Under the pieces are notes generated by a model. The model made no database searches and was not told where the DNA came from. It saw nothing but the letters and a program-made list of their open reading frames with translations. The translations under genes and the position numbers were made by a program. Positions 35,203 to 44,883 of a stretch of 64,000 nt of DNA are shown here, one piece after another. The stretch comes from Candidatus Tokpelaia sp. JSC189 (GTDB lineage Bacteria; Pseudomonadota; Alphaproteobacteria; Rhizobiales; Rhizobiaceae). Numbering within the stretch: position 1 is the stretch's first letter; every line of letters starts with the position of its first letter. The stretch spans positions 24,321-88,320 of the forward strand of contig QENA01000035.1 of the NCBI GenBank assembly GCA_003331045.1, written 5' to 3'.

Positions 35203-36688
35203 TTTTCCTTTTCTATTATTTTATAAGCAGACAGCCTGAAGCTGCGTTATCTCATTATACGAAACACTCATTATTGCCCTCATTTTCCTTGACGCAACTG
35301 ACCGATATCACGCAGCTTTCTCCCATGCATCAGATTGGCTTCGATCCTTTCCAGCGAAATCTCTTTTGTTTCCGGTACAAACCACCAGGTTACAGCAATA
35401 AACAGGGCATTGAGTACACCATACAGCCAAAATGTATTAGCTGCCCCCAGTGCATTAAGTAGCGACAGGAATGTTGCGGCAAGAATCATATTGGACAGCC
35501 AATTGGTCGCTGTTGAAATGGTAATACCAAAATCCCGGCCTTTAAGCGGCTGGATTTCTGAACACAGAACCCAGATTAGAGGCCCTGCACTCATGGCAAA
35601 TCCGGCAATGAACACCAGGAGCATTATAACTGAAAAATAACTTGCCCAAATCCCATCCAAATCAAGATATAGCATTAGCCCCAATAAACCCATGGAAAAT
35701 GCCATAACAGAAAAACCAAGCAGCAATGTCGGGCGCCTTCCCCAACGATCCACGACACCAATGGCAATGAAAGTTGCCAATACATTAACCAGACCCACTA
35801 CTACTGAACCCCACATCTGTTCTGCCGTGGTTGAAAATCCCGCCATTCCCATGATTCTGGGCGCATAATACAAAACAATATTGATACCGGTGCACTGCTG
35901 CATAATCTGCAACAGAACACCAAGACCAACAGAACGGCGAAAATTGCTGTTCTCCCTGAAAAGAGACCAGCCGCTTTGTTTGACCTGTAGACTCTGCTTG
36001 ATTTCTTGCAGTTCGGTTATGACTTCCTGCTGTGTCAGGCGGATTTCTCCAAGTACCTGCTCCGCCTCCTGCCCACGTCCCTTGGATACAAGCCAGCGGG
36101 GACTGCGTGGGAGCGTTGCTACGCCTATAAACAAGAATACAGCAGGAATCACGACAATCCCCAACATCCATCGCCATGCTTCATAATAGCTTAACAATGT
36201 ATCGGAAACAAAAGCCGCCAACAGGCCGACTGTAATCAGAAGCTGGTAAAGTGAAATCATGCTGCCTCGGATTTTTTCCGGCGCAATTTCTGAAAGATAA
36301 AGAGGCGCAGCATAGGAAGCGATACCAACCGCAACACCAAGCAGAACGCGCGCCGCAATAAGAATTTCCACATTAGGTGTAAACGCACACAGAAACGAAC
36401 CAATAACAAAAAGGACCGCTCCAACCAGAAGGCTGTATTTACGCCCTATATAATAAGAAAGTCCGCCGGCAAAAATCGCCCCGACTGCTGCTCCTAGCAT
36501 CAGGGCTCCCATAACATGTTCCTGCATCCTATCCGACAATCTAAATTCTTCAGCGATAAATTGGAGCGCCCCAGAAATAACCCCCGTATCAAGTCCGAAC
36601 AACAGGCCTGCAATAGCACCCAAAAAACCAACAACAGCAATCGTTCTCTTTTTCGATCTTGTATCAATGTCCAATTTCATTTCCTCCC
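35203..36688. repeat. Tandem duplication unit, copy 2 (1486 bp)
   Basis: Second identical unit, directly repeated after 33717-35202 and followed at 36689-36717 by a third occurrence of the 29-bp edge sequence. Sequences diverge immediately after: ...AAGCAGACAGCC at the left edge against ...AAGCAGATTTTAA at the right. Confidence 0.95.
35280..36680 (-). CDS. galP: GalP-like sugar/H+ symporter, copy 2 (promoter-proximal)
   Basis: Identical in its 466-aa product to the gene at 33794-35194; see that entry for motifs. This copy is the first reached by transcription from the unique DNA between 36689 and the start of dapB, which is AT-rich and must contain the promoter. The ribosome binding site GGGAGGAA lies directly before the ATG. 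Two expressed copies would raise transporter dosage, and sit next to glucokinase. Because the protein is closer to enteric GalP than I would expect in an alphaproteobacterium, acquisition from a gammaproteobacterium is likely. Confidence 0.93.
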   Translation of the reverse strand: MKLDIDTRSKKRTIAVVGFLGAIAGLLFGLDTGVISGALQFIAEEFRLSDRMQEHVMGALMLGAAVGAIFAGGLSYYIGRKYSLLVGAVLFVIGSFLCAFTPNVEILIAARVLLGVAVGIASYAAPLYLSEIAPEKIRGSMISLYQLLITVGLLAAFVSDTLLSYYEAWRWMLGIVVIPAVFLFIGVATLPRSPRWLVSKGRGQEAEQVLGEIRLTQQEVITELQEIKQSLQVKQSGWSLFRENSNFRRSVGLGVLLQIMQQCTGINIVLYYAPRIMGMAGFSTTAEQMWGSVVVGLVNVLATFIAIGVVDRWGRRPTLLLGFSVMAFSMGLLGLMLYLDLDGIWASYFSVIMLLVFIAGFAMSAGPLIWVLCSEIQPLKGRDFGITISTATNWLSNMILAATFLSLLNALGAANTFWLYGVLNALFIAVTWWFVPETKEISLERIEANLMHGRKLRDIGQLRQGK

Positions 36689-36717
36689 TTTTCCTTTTCT
36701 ATTATTTTATAAGCAGA
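36689..36717. repeat. 29-bp direct repeat at the edges of the galP units
   Basis: The third occurrence of the sequence also found at 33717-33745 and 35203-35231. In the ancestral single-copy state two such repeats would have flanked one galP gene. Confidence 0.9.
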
Positions 36718-36834
36718 TTTTAATTCAGAAAAAGAAAAATTTTTATAAAAAAAATACAGTTGCTGCTTAAAAATATTTTGTCCATCAATCAGTTATTGAT
36801 AATATGATATATAGACATACAGGAGAGAAATATC

Positions 36835-37641
36835 ATGCGTCTTGCAGTTGTTGGCGCCAGCGGGCGCATGGGGCGAGAACTTATCCGCGCAGTTGCACAA
36901 ACAGATGGCGTTAAGCTTGCCGCAGCCATTGATCGTAAAGGGTCTGAATGGCTAGGAAAAGATGCCGGTGCATTAGCTGGTATTGAATCGCTTGGCATCA
37001 AGGTCACAGAGGACATCCCCTCTGCTTTTGCCAGAATTGACGGCATTCTGGATTTTACAAGGCCAGAGGCCAGTGTTGCTTATGCCAATCATGCGGCACG
37101 GGTACATATTGTCCATATCATTGGCACAACCGGTTTTTCCCAAGCGGATGAAGAAAAAATAGCGGCGGCGGCACATCAGGCAACAATTGTCAAATCCGGT
37201 AACATGAGTCTTGGCGTCAACCTGCTTGCTGGATTGGCCAAAAATGCGGCCCAGACTCTCGGTCCCGAAGATTTTGATATTGAAATCCTTGAAATGCATC
37301 ACCGTCGTAAGGTAGATACCCCCTCAGGCACAGCACTACTGCTCGGAGGCGCGGTAGCAAAGGGCCTTAAAACTGACCTTGCGAAAAAAAGTATCTACAG
37401 TCGTGATGGGCATATCGGTCCACGAGAAAAAGGTCCAATCGGCTTTGCCTCTTTGCGTGGCGGGACAGTTGTAGGCGAACATTCTGTCATCTTTGCTGGA
37501 AAAGATGAGCGCATCATTCTTTCTCATATTGCCGAGAACAGATCAATTTTTGCATATGGTGCCATCAAGGCCGCTTTCTGGGCCAAAAGCAAACCGCATG
37601 GCCTTTACTCCATGCTGGATGTACTCAATATGGCTGATTAA
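36835..37641 (+). CDS. dapB: 4-hydroxy-tetrahydrodipicolinate reductase
   Basis: DapB makes tetrahydrodipicolinate in lysine and meso-diaminopimelate synthesis, thus feeding peptidoglycan. The 268-aa protein has the dinucleotide motif [12 protein letters not shown] (residues 4-15) and the catalytic segment [19 protein letters not shown] with the two histidines and lysine. The ATG is preceded by AGGAG. gpmA follows 48 bp later, the usual rhizobial pair. Confidence 0.97.
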   Translation: MRLAVVGASGRMGRELIRAVAQTDGVKLAAAIDRKGSEWLGKDAGALAGIESLGIKVTEDIPSAFARIDGILDFTRPEASVAYANHAARVHIVHIIGTTGFSQADEEKIAAAAHQATIVKSGNMSLGVNLLAGLAKNAAQTLGPEDFDIEILEMHHRRKVDTPSGTALLLGGAVAKGLKTDLAKKSIYSRDGHIGPREKGPIGFASLRGGTVVGEHSVIFAGKDERIILSHIAENRSIFAYGAIKAAFWAKSKPHGLYSMLDVLNMAD

Positions 37642-37689
37642 AATACGAAAATAACCGATGTAAATATATTTAATAGGAGATGATTAACA

Positions 37690-38310
37690 GTGACACGTAC
37701 GCTCGTTCTTGTTCGCCACGGTCAAAGTGAATGGAATCTAAAAAATCTTTTTACTGGCTGGCGTGACCCAGACCTGACAGATCAAGGTCATAAAGAAGCG
37801 ATCTCAGCTGGCAAAAAACTTAAGATCGAGGGGTTGAAATTCGATATCGCCTATACTTCTGCTCTGCAGCGGGCACAAGCCACATGCCAGCATATCTTTG
37901 ATGAAATGGGCCACTCAAACTTCGAAACCATCAGAGATCAGGCTTTGAATGAACGCGATTATGGTGACCTGTCAGGTCTAAACAAGGATGATGCGCGCAA
38001 AAAATGGGGAGAGGAGCAGGTTTATATCTGGCGGCGCTCCTACGATATCTCTCCTCCCGGCGGTGAAAGCCTGCGGGATACTGGCGCACGAGTATGGCCC
38101 TATTATATAAACACCATCCAGCCACATGTGCTGCGGAGTGAAACTGTCCTAGTAGTAGCACACGGCAATTCTCTGCGCGCACTTATCATGGCACTGGAAG
38201 GACTAAGCAGCGAGGAAATTATCAGGCAGGAGCTACCAACCGGCATTCCGATCATTTATCGACTCAACGCTGACTCAACAATCGCTAGCAAGAAGATTCT
38301 GGAAAGCTGA
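37690..38310 (+). CDS. gpmA: 2,3-bisphosphoglycerate-dependent phosphoglycerate mutase
   Basis: The enzyme interconverts 3- and 2-phosphoglycerate in glycolysis and gluconeogenesis. It has the histidine phosphatase motif [18 protein letters not shown] (phospho-acceptor H10), [18 protein letters not shown] and the second histidine in [11 protein letters not shown]. At 206 aa it is the short form usual in alphaproteobacteria. The start is GTG at 37690, with AGGAG about ten bases upstream. Probably co-transcribed with dapB. Confidence 0.95.
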   Translation: MTRTLVLVRHGQSEWNLKNLFTGWRDPDLTDQGHKEAISAGKKLKIEGLKFDIAYTSALQRAQATCQHIFDEMGHSNFETIRDQALNERDYGDLSGLNKDDARKKWGEEQVYIWRRSYDISPPGGESLRDTGARVWPYYINTIQPHVLRSETVLVVAHGNSLRALIMALEGLSSEEIIRQELPTGIPIIYRLNADSTIASKKILES

Positions 38311-38430
38311 TAAACCCCCTATTATCAATGATAAGAAGGCCAGTGGTGGAGCGGTATTTTTTGAATTTCCTGCTATCTGTCATGAATTACAATTGACATG
38401 AACCACTTATCAGTTTAGGTGGAGCGCGCT

Positions 38431-38516
38431 GCCCAGATGGCGGAATTGGTAGACGCGCAGGTTTCAGGTATCTGTGCCGCAAGGGTGTGGAGGTTCGAGT
38501 CCTCTTCTGGGCACCA
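38431..38516 (+). tRNA. tRNA-Leu (anticodon CAG)
   Basis: Acceptor stem GCCCAGA pairs with TCTGGGC, followed by discriminator A and encoded CCA. The anticodon stem CAGGT/ATCTG holds the loop TTCAGGT, anticodon CAG, which reads CUG. A long variable arm (GTGCCGCAAGGGTGT) identifies a class II tRNA, and the T loop is GGTTCGAGTCC. Confidence 0.96.
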
Positions 38517-39680
38517 TTCATCATTTTATGATAGAATCAATTGTTTCTATTGACTTAATTTTCAGGTGCGGGAGAAATTCATTGATTATTCTTTTTTGTA
38601 ATTTTTAAATAACGTCTTTTGCGCTACGGTTCCATGGGCGTTCGCGGCTCTGGTTGCGCTTATCTTGCCTAGACCATGTGCTGATTTTTTTATTCCGGTA
38701 GTCTTGCAAACTTCTTCTGAAAGAATTACCGAGAACGTGAATTCTATGCGAAATATTACAGAATCTACAGCCCATTTGAATAATCTATTCATAGCCTTCA
38801 AAAAGTTACCTACCTATGCAGGTGGTTACCATCATTGCATCCCTGCCGGCAATAATAATTTTTCATGCTAACGGCGCGTAGCTGGTGACAAATCAATCCA
38901 ATCAGAACTTTTTTGGTATTGTTTAATCAGCCATTTCAACGTGCTGTTTTTTATTGTCTTTGGCTGTTTCTTTTCCCCATTGATAGCTGCATAATAGATT
39001 TTTCTAAATTCAGGAATGCCCATAGTAGTCCGTGAATGCGTGGATACGGATACGCACGTACCATTTGATATTACCGTGCTATCTCACGCTATAGATTTAT
39101 GGAGGTCTGAGGCGTGGCATACTTCTGCATTTAATGGAGAATCAGTCTCCAGAAAAGATATAGAAAAACGATAAGTTTTCCTATATCCATCATAAAACTG
39201 AAATGTATTATCCTTGACGCGAAAGGATAAAGTATTTCTCGATGCATCACCACCCATGTCTTCAACAGGATTCTTCTTCTCCACTTCGAAAATCTCAAGC
39301 AGAGACCAGCATTTGCCGCTATGGCGCTGATAGCCAGAACCGTGATTTGATATCATCACCATTTAGAATCCCTTCAACCCCATCCATTTCTACCACTACT
39401 TCTTATCCACGATCTGAAGATATTGCTGCCCAAAAAAGCTTCTGCAGTTTATCTGTCAAAGAATACTGTACTGCAAGGCAAGATAAAATATTGCAGTAAA
39501 TCAGCTATTTTCAAACATGACATATTATGAATATGTAAAGAGATAATAGGGCGAATCCATGATGGAAAAGGCAGCTTTATACATTAAAGGTTGCATTTTC
39601 TCTTTTATTTACACATTTTCTAGACCCAAAGATAATTCCATATATATCAGAAATAAATAATTCAATACAGAGAAAATCTA
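38517..39680 (+). other. Gene-poor interval between tRNA-Leu and nspC
   Basis: About 1.2 kb. The longest frame is 39084-39362 on the minus strand (listed separately). Adjacent frames also give protein-like phrases such as EVVVEMDGVEGILNGDDIK, interrupted by stops, so a decayed gene is possible, but no family is recognisable. Confidence 0.5.
39084..39362 (-). CDS. Hypothetical short ORF, possibly a gene fragment
   Basis: A 92-aa frame from ATG 39362 with AAGGG seven bases upstream. The sequence is soluble and mixed (for example LSFRVKDNTFQFYDGYRKTYRFS) without membrane helices or a known motif. The reading frame directly upstream also looks coding but is out of phase, so this may be the tail of a broken longer gene. 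Confidence 0.25.
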   Translation of the reverse strand: MVMISNHGSGYQRHSGKCWSLLEIFEVEKKNPVEDMGGDASRNTLSFRVKDNTFQFYDGYRKTYRFSISFLETDSPLNAEVCHASDLHKSIA

Positions 39681-40778
39681 ATGATCCCAACCCCTTACTA
39701 TCTGATTGATAAATCCCATCTCTTGCGCAATATGGAGACAATTGCCTATTTACGTGAGTCCTCAGGTGCCAAGGTATTGCTGGCGCTGAAATGTTTTGCC
39801 ACATGGTCGGTTTTTGATTTCATGAGTGATTATATGGATGGAAGCACATCATCCTCGCTTTTTGAGCTTCGGCTGGGGCATGAGAAATTCGGTAAGGAAA
39901 CCCATGCCTATTCCGTTGCCTGGGCTGATCACGAAATTGATGAGGCCATCAGCTATGCTGATAAAATCATTTTTAATTCTATCGGGCAGTTGCAACGTTT
40001 TCACCAAAACGCCCGTTCAATCCAGCGCGGACTGCGCCTTAATCCACAAATTAGTTCATCAAGCTTTGAGCTTGCCGATCCTGCACGACCTTTTAGCCGA
40101 CTTGGAGAACGAGAACAGGAAAAGATTGAAGAGGTTATCGATGATATCAATGGCTTCATGATTCACAACAACTGTGAAAATAGTGACTATTCTCTTTTTG
40201 AACAAATGTTGGAAGCCATCGAAAAAAAATTCGGCGCATTTTTTTCCAAGGTTAAATGGGTAAGCCTTGGCGGTGGAATTCATTTCACAGGAGAAAACTA
40301 TCCGATCGATGTTTTTGCTGATCGATTGAAAAAATTCTCTGACACTTATGGTGTTACAGTCTATCTTGAACCCGGAGAAGCGGCGATCACTAATTCCACG
40401 ACACTTGAGGTTACGGTTCTTGACATATTCAATAACGGTAAGGATCTTGCTGTTGTTGACAGCTCCATTAAAGCTCATATGCTTGATCTGCTTATTTACC
40501 AAGAAAGTGCAAAGATTAAACCTAATAAAGGGCCGTATGAGATCATGATTTGCGGAAAGTCATGTCTTGCCGGCGATATCTTCGGCACATTTCAGTTTCC
40601 TGAAAAACTGAAAATCGGTGACCGCCTTTCCATTCAGGATGTTGGCGGCTATACAATGGTTAAGAAGAACTGGTTTAACGGCGTCGCAATGCCCGCCATT
40701 GTTGTTAGAGAACTTGATGGCACGAATCACCTTATACGCAATTTTGATTATATGGATTATATAACAAGTTTATCATAA
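39681..40778 (+). CDS. nspC: Carboxynorspermidine/carboxyspermidine decarboxylase
   Basis: NspC is a PLP enzyme of the alanine racemase/ornithine decarboxylase fold. It decarboxylates carboxyspermidine (or carboxynorspermidine) to spermidine (or norspermidine). The PLP lysine is K37 in LALKCFATW. VSLGGGIHF and the phosphate-binding YLEPGEAAI are present, with the active-site cysteine in GKSCLAGDI. The length of 365 aa fits. The partner dehydrogenase follows 37 bp downstream, so the two make a complete alternative spermidine route that does not need decarboxylated S-adenosylmethionine. Confidence 0.93.
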   Translation: MIPTPYYLIDKSHLLRNMETIAYLRESSGAKVLLALKCFATWSVFDFMSDYMDGSTSSSLFELRLGHEKFGKETHAYSVAWADHEIDEAISYADKIIFNSIGQLQRFHQNARSIQRGLRLNPQISSSSFELADPARPFSRLGEREQEKIEEVIDDINGFMIHNNCENSDYSLFEQMLEAIEKKFGAFFSKVKWVSLGGGIHFTGENYPIDVFADRLKKFSDTYGVTVYLEPGEAAITNSTTLEVTVLDIFNNGKDLAVVDSSIKAHMLDLLIYQESAKIKPNKGPYEIMICGKSCLAGDIFGTFQFPEKLKIGDRLSIQDVGGYTMVKKNWFNGVAMPAIVVRELDGTNHLIRNFDYMDYITSLS

Positions 40779-40815
40779 CAAAAACTTCACTCAATGCGAA
40801 GGAGACAAATCGGGA

Positions 40816-42057
40816 ATGAAAAAGAATATTCTGATTATCGGTGCCGGAGGCGTAGCACAGGTTGTCGCTCATAAATGCGCTCAGAATAATGATATTCTCG
40901 GTGATCTCCATATTGCTTCCAGAACTGAAGCCAAATGCAAGGCAATTCTCGCCTCCATCAAGGAAAAAAATGCATTTAAGATCAAGGGCGTTTTTAAAAC
41001 CCATACACTCGACGCAATGAATGTTGCGGCAACTACTGCGCTTATCCGCAAGACTAAAGCACAAATCGTCCTTAATGTCGGCTCTGCGTTTCTGAATATG
41101 GCTGTGCTCAGTGCATGCATTGAGGCAAAAGCTGCCTATATCGATACGGCGATCCATGAAGACCCTTTTCAGGTCTGCGAACCTCCGCCATGGTACAGCA
41201 ATTACGAATGGCCACGCCGTGAAGAATGCAAGAAAGCCAGCATAACAGCCGTTCTTGGCATCGGTTTTGATCCCGGCGTAGTTAATGCCTATGCAGCTCT
41301 TGCGCGTGATGATTATTTTGACTGCATTGATGAGATTGATATAATTGACGTCAATACTGGCAGTCATGGCCGCTGGTTCGCCACCAATTTTGATCCGGAA
41401 ATTAATTTCCGTGAATTTACAGGCCAAGTCCTATCATGGCAGAATCGCCAATGGACAGCAAACCAGATGTTTGAAATTCGCAAGGACTGGGATCTGCCGG
41501 TTGTAGGAACACGCACCACTTATATGACGGGTCATGATGAAATTCATTCCTTATCACAAAATCTGGATGTTCCAAACATCCGGTTCTGGATGGGATTCGG
41601 AAAGCGTTACATTAATGTCTTCACGGTTTTGAACAATCTTGGTCTTCTTTCTGAAAAACCTGTGAAAACGGCTGAGGGACTGGAAGTCATACCATTGAAA
41701 GTTGTCAAAGCCGTTCTTCCTAACCCCGCTTCTCTCGCGCCTGATTATATAGGAAATACCTGTATTGGCGACTTGATAAAAGGCAGGAAAAATAGTAAGC
41801 CGCGCGAAGTATTTATCTATAATATTGCCGATCATGGAGAAGCCTATGCTGAAACCGGTGCACAGGGTATTTCCTATACGGCAGGCGTACCGGCAGTTGC
41901 TGCGGCGCTCCTGATTGCCAAAGGCGAATGGGATGTCAAAACTATGGTTAATGTTGAGGAACTGCCTCCCCATCCATTTCTGGCGCTCCTAAACAGGATG
42001 GGACTACCAACACGTATTCGTGAAGGCAAAAATGACAAACCGTTAACATTCTTCTAA
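40816..42057 (+). CDS. Carboxynorspermidine/carboxyspermidine synthase (saccharopine dehydrogenase family)
   Basis: A 413-aa saccharopine dehydrogenase-like protein. The NADPH-binding motif IIGAGGVAQVVAHKC is at residues 7-21; VLNVGSAFLNMAVLSACIEAKAAYIDTA is typical of the family, and GIGFDPGVVNAYAAL follows. It reductively condenses putrescine (or diaminopropane) with aspartate semialdehyde, giving carboxyspermidine for NspC. AAGGAG precedes the ATG. In alphaproteobacteria spermidine is the usual final product; which diamine is used here cannot be read from sequence. Confidence 0.92.
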   Translation: MKKNILIIGAGGVAQVVAHKCAQNNDILGDLHIASRTEAKCKAILASIKEKNAFKIKGVFKTHTLDAMNVAATTALIRKTKAQIVLNVGSAFLNMAVLSACIEAKAAYIDTAIHEDPFQVCEPPPWYSNYEWPRREECKKASITAVLGIGFDPGVVNAYAALARDDYFDCIDEIDIIDVNTGSHGRWFATNFDPEINFREFTGQVLSWQNRQWTANQMFEIRKDWDLPVVGTRTTYMTGHDEIHSLSQNLDVPNIRFWMGFGKRYINVFTVLNNLGLLSEKPVKTAEGLEVIPLKVVKAVLPNPASLAPDYIGNTCIGDLIKGRKNSKPREVFIYNIADHGEAYAETGAQGISYTAGVPAVAAALLIAKGEWDVKTMVNVEELPPHPFLALLNRMGLPTRIREGKNDKPLTFF

Positions 42058-43248
42058 AAATACAAAAAGTAAACTAGCTTCTGTCTTTCATCGTCACAGC
42101 TTTCACACTGGGTATTTTTACTGTATAATAAGATAGATGCTTGTTCGCGCTGGAATGATCTAATCTAGCTTATGAATGAGCACAAACAAAGAAGGCTTGA
42201 TGATGGGAGTTCCAGCCTAAGATTCCTTATCGCTAATTATGCATCGAGATTAGCAATATTGTCGAGTTTTTTCTGAAAAAAACATGGACAGATCCGTGCT
42301 TTTTGGAAGTTATTGTCCCATCTACCTATTGGTAGTTTTCACAAGAAGCTCTCTGCTAGAGAATGTGTAGATCGTAGAAATAAATACAAAGCCAAAGCAC
42401 AGAATAGCATTTTGTGAATTGCCGTCCTTGAAATGATCATGGCCAGGTATAGAAAAAACTGTTCAGAGACTAGCAACCCATCTGGCGGGATTATGAAATG
42501 CACCGCTATAATACCGCTTCTGTCGTGGATGTTCCACCGCCACTACTTCCAAACCGCAAGATATGGAACTTCGCATCCTGATAGATGCTTTAATCCATAG
42601 TATGTATGATTTAGTTTTGATTCCGGTTTTTATCCAGCATAACTGTTATGATACGCCCATCAGCCAGAAATCGGTACTTATCTGGCACAGATCTCTATCA
42701 GAGGGATTTTTCGAATTCAATCCCGCTTTTTCCCTGATTCTTACTCGAATACCTTTACACCGCAAACTGCCCTTTAAGAGGCTGCCAATATTCAGCCTGA
42801 AAACAAAAAGGTTGTATTGCCGAGCAAATACTTTAAATATTTAGAGGTTGATACCTTCAACAAACCCTACACAATCGACTACGCTTGATTAGCATAAAAT
42901 TGTCATACTACGAGGGCCTCTAATAACACCTGCAAGCAGGCAGGCATCTCGTAACATGGATCTAATGGCGCAGACTGAACCGCTATCCAGGAAGAAGATA
43001 ATACAAAAACTAAATAGAAAATTCCAAAACAAAACTGCAAAATTTCCCAACCTTGATGATGACCACATTAACGGACTTTGCAATAGCGCATGCTATCGAT
43101 AATTCTGCAGGTATCAACGACTTTAGATAAAGATTACAATTATTTAATTATATTGTTAAGACTATTTATAATCTGCCCAGAAGAACTTCGTGGCCGAATA
43201 CTATCATGTTTCCCGAAGTTTTATCTTAAAAATAAAAACATAAATTTA
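42058..43248 (+). other. Gene-poor interval downstream of the spermidine genes
   Basis: Nearly 1.2 kb. Short frames exist (plus 42563-42844, minus 42889-43083), but their sequences match nothing I know and have no good ribosome binding sites. hemY ends at 43249 on the opposite strand; I saw no strong terminator between the convergent genes. Confidence 0.5.
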
Positions 43249-44853
43249 TTAAAATAAACGAAATTTATTGCTTGAAGTATCTTCTTCTCCATCATCGTCG
43301 CTTACCCCAGGATCATCAACAACACAGGTAACCGGATCAAGCCTTTTAATGCGGCGACACGCGGCAGTCTCCACATCGATATTGGAAGAAATAACAGGGC
43401 CATTTCTTTCTGCGGAAGATTTTCTACTCCAAGGCAGTACCGCATCCTCTGCTGTGCTGGCAACAAGATCAATAATTAGCGAACGGAATTCGCCCTCGCC
43501 CTGGCATTGATCACCATTTGCAGTACTCTTTCCCCTATAAGACTCAAAATGACGACGCTTTGCAGGTGCCTTCCATTCACAGGTGCCTATATAGCCTGTT
43601 ACTGGCGAACAAGGTGACCATTCAACCAAGCTGATCCCATCTGCAATCCATGCCATATCCGGCTCGGCCTGTACAGCTTCGGTAAGCCAGTTACGGATTT
43701 TTCCCTGATCCCCAGTCTGAGCCGATTCAATATCAGCAAGGAGTAGAAATGTATTTCTGGTTGGTAGTGTCTTAGCAGCTTCCATTGCATTCTTACGCGC
43801 AAACGCTAGTTCTCCAGCCTCAAGTGCTGTCCAGGCAACCAGTATCTGCGACTCACGATTTGAAAGATTAAATTTTGCAAGCTGGCGAGCACGTTTTAGG
43901 CGATCGACCGCACTGCTGTACTGATAGCCGGCATTGACATAGGTAAACCCAAGATCAGGATGCGGTGTTTTTTTCCACATTGCTTCAATAAGTCTGGAGC
44001 CTTTGCGTATTTCCCCAAGATGAAACAGAATGCCGGCTGCAATATTGGCAGCTGGCACAAAAGAAGGCTGCAATTTATGCGCTTTGAGGGCAATTTGCCG
44101 AACCTCCTTTGGATGACGAAGAGCAAGATCTTGTGCTTGCCCTGTCATTAACACCGTGCGCAGATGCATAAATTTTTCACTGGCAGCAACACTTCTGGGC
44201 TGTGATTTGGCATATTTCTCAAATAGGGCAATAGCCTGCCTCCACTTACCCTCAGAAGCTAGCTGTTGTATAATAGCGGTATTTGCCCATTTTAAACAAG
44301 GATTTATCTGCAAAGCCTCTTGGGCATACTGATTGCCGGCTTCTACCACACCACTTTTGACTGCTTCCTGAAACAAACCCCTGAGTGCCAGCAATTGCGT
44401 TTGCGGATTTTTTCGCATTTTCTCAAAAAACCTGACAGCACCCCTATCATCCAAATCTAGAAGGTTTATCTGCGATTCAAGCAATGACAGTAATGGTTCC
44501 TTACAACACCCCAGCAATTTACCGCTTTTCCGTGCCATATGCCGGGCCGTCGCCACATCACCGGCGAATGCAGCAAATAGGCCAGTACAAACCAGTTGGT
44601 ATCCACGATCTCTCCTGCCAGCTTGTACATGGCGCTTCAGCAGCAGCGGTCCAAAGATGATATATCTCAGAAGCCACCAGATGACTAGAAGACAAAAAAA
44701 AGACGCTAGCACACCTGTCACAGCTGCTAGAAGCGATACCGTGACATGAGTATAGCGGACAGTCATTACAAGCTCGCCAGGAAAATCGGCAAGCCATGCA
44801 AAACCGGCACCAATCATGACAACCAACAGAAAATACAGAAGAACACGCACCAT
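43249..44853 (-). CDS. hemY: HemY-like heme biosynthesis-associated TPR membrane protein
   Basis: A 534-aa protein with two N-terminal membrane segments (residues 3-21 and about 40-65) followed by a long TPR-rich part (for example AAGILFHLGEIRKGSRLIE and EAGELAFARKNAMEAAKTL). This is the proteobacterial HemY of the hemCDXY cluster, not the protoporphyrinogen oxidase of Bacillus. The C-terminus (after about residue 400) is charged and low in structure. It lies 30 bp downstream of hemX. Its exact role in heme synthesis is not settled. Confidence 0.9.
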   Translation of the reverse strand: MVRVLLYFLLVVMIGAGFAWLADFPGELVMTVRYTHVTVSLLAAVTGVLASFFCLLVIWWLLRYIIFGPLLLKRHVQAGRRDRGYQLVCTGLFAAFAGDVATARHMARKSGKLLGCCKEPLLSLLESQINLLDLDDRGAVRFFEKMRKNPQTQLLALRGLFQEAVKSGVVEAGNQYAQEALQINPCLKWANTAIIQQLASEGKWRQAIALFEKYAKSQPRSVAASEKFMHLRTVLMTGQAQDLALRHPKEVRQIALKAHKLQPSFVPAANIAAGILFHLGEIRKGSRLIEAMWKKTPHPDLGFTYVNAGYQYSSAVDRLKRARQLAKFNLSNRESQILVAWTALEAGELAFARKNAMEAAKTLPTRNTFLLLADIESAQTGDQGKIRNWLTEAVQAEPDMAWIADGISLVEWSPCSPVTGYIGTCEWKAPAKRRHFESYRGKSTANGDQCQGEGEFRSLIIDLVASTAEDAVLPWSRKSSAERNGPVISSNIDVETAACRRIKRLDPVTCVVDDPGVSDDDGEEDTSSNKFRLF

Positions 44854-44883
44854 GCAAATATTTTCCTGCCCCTCTTAATCACG

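Noticed and set aside
33849..36194. Additional open frames repeated in both galP units
   Set aside because: They are on the opposite strand or in other frames of the transporter genes and recur only because the DNA is duplicated.
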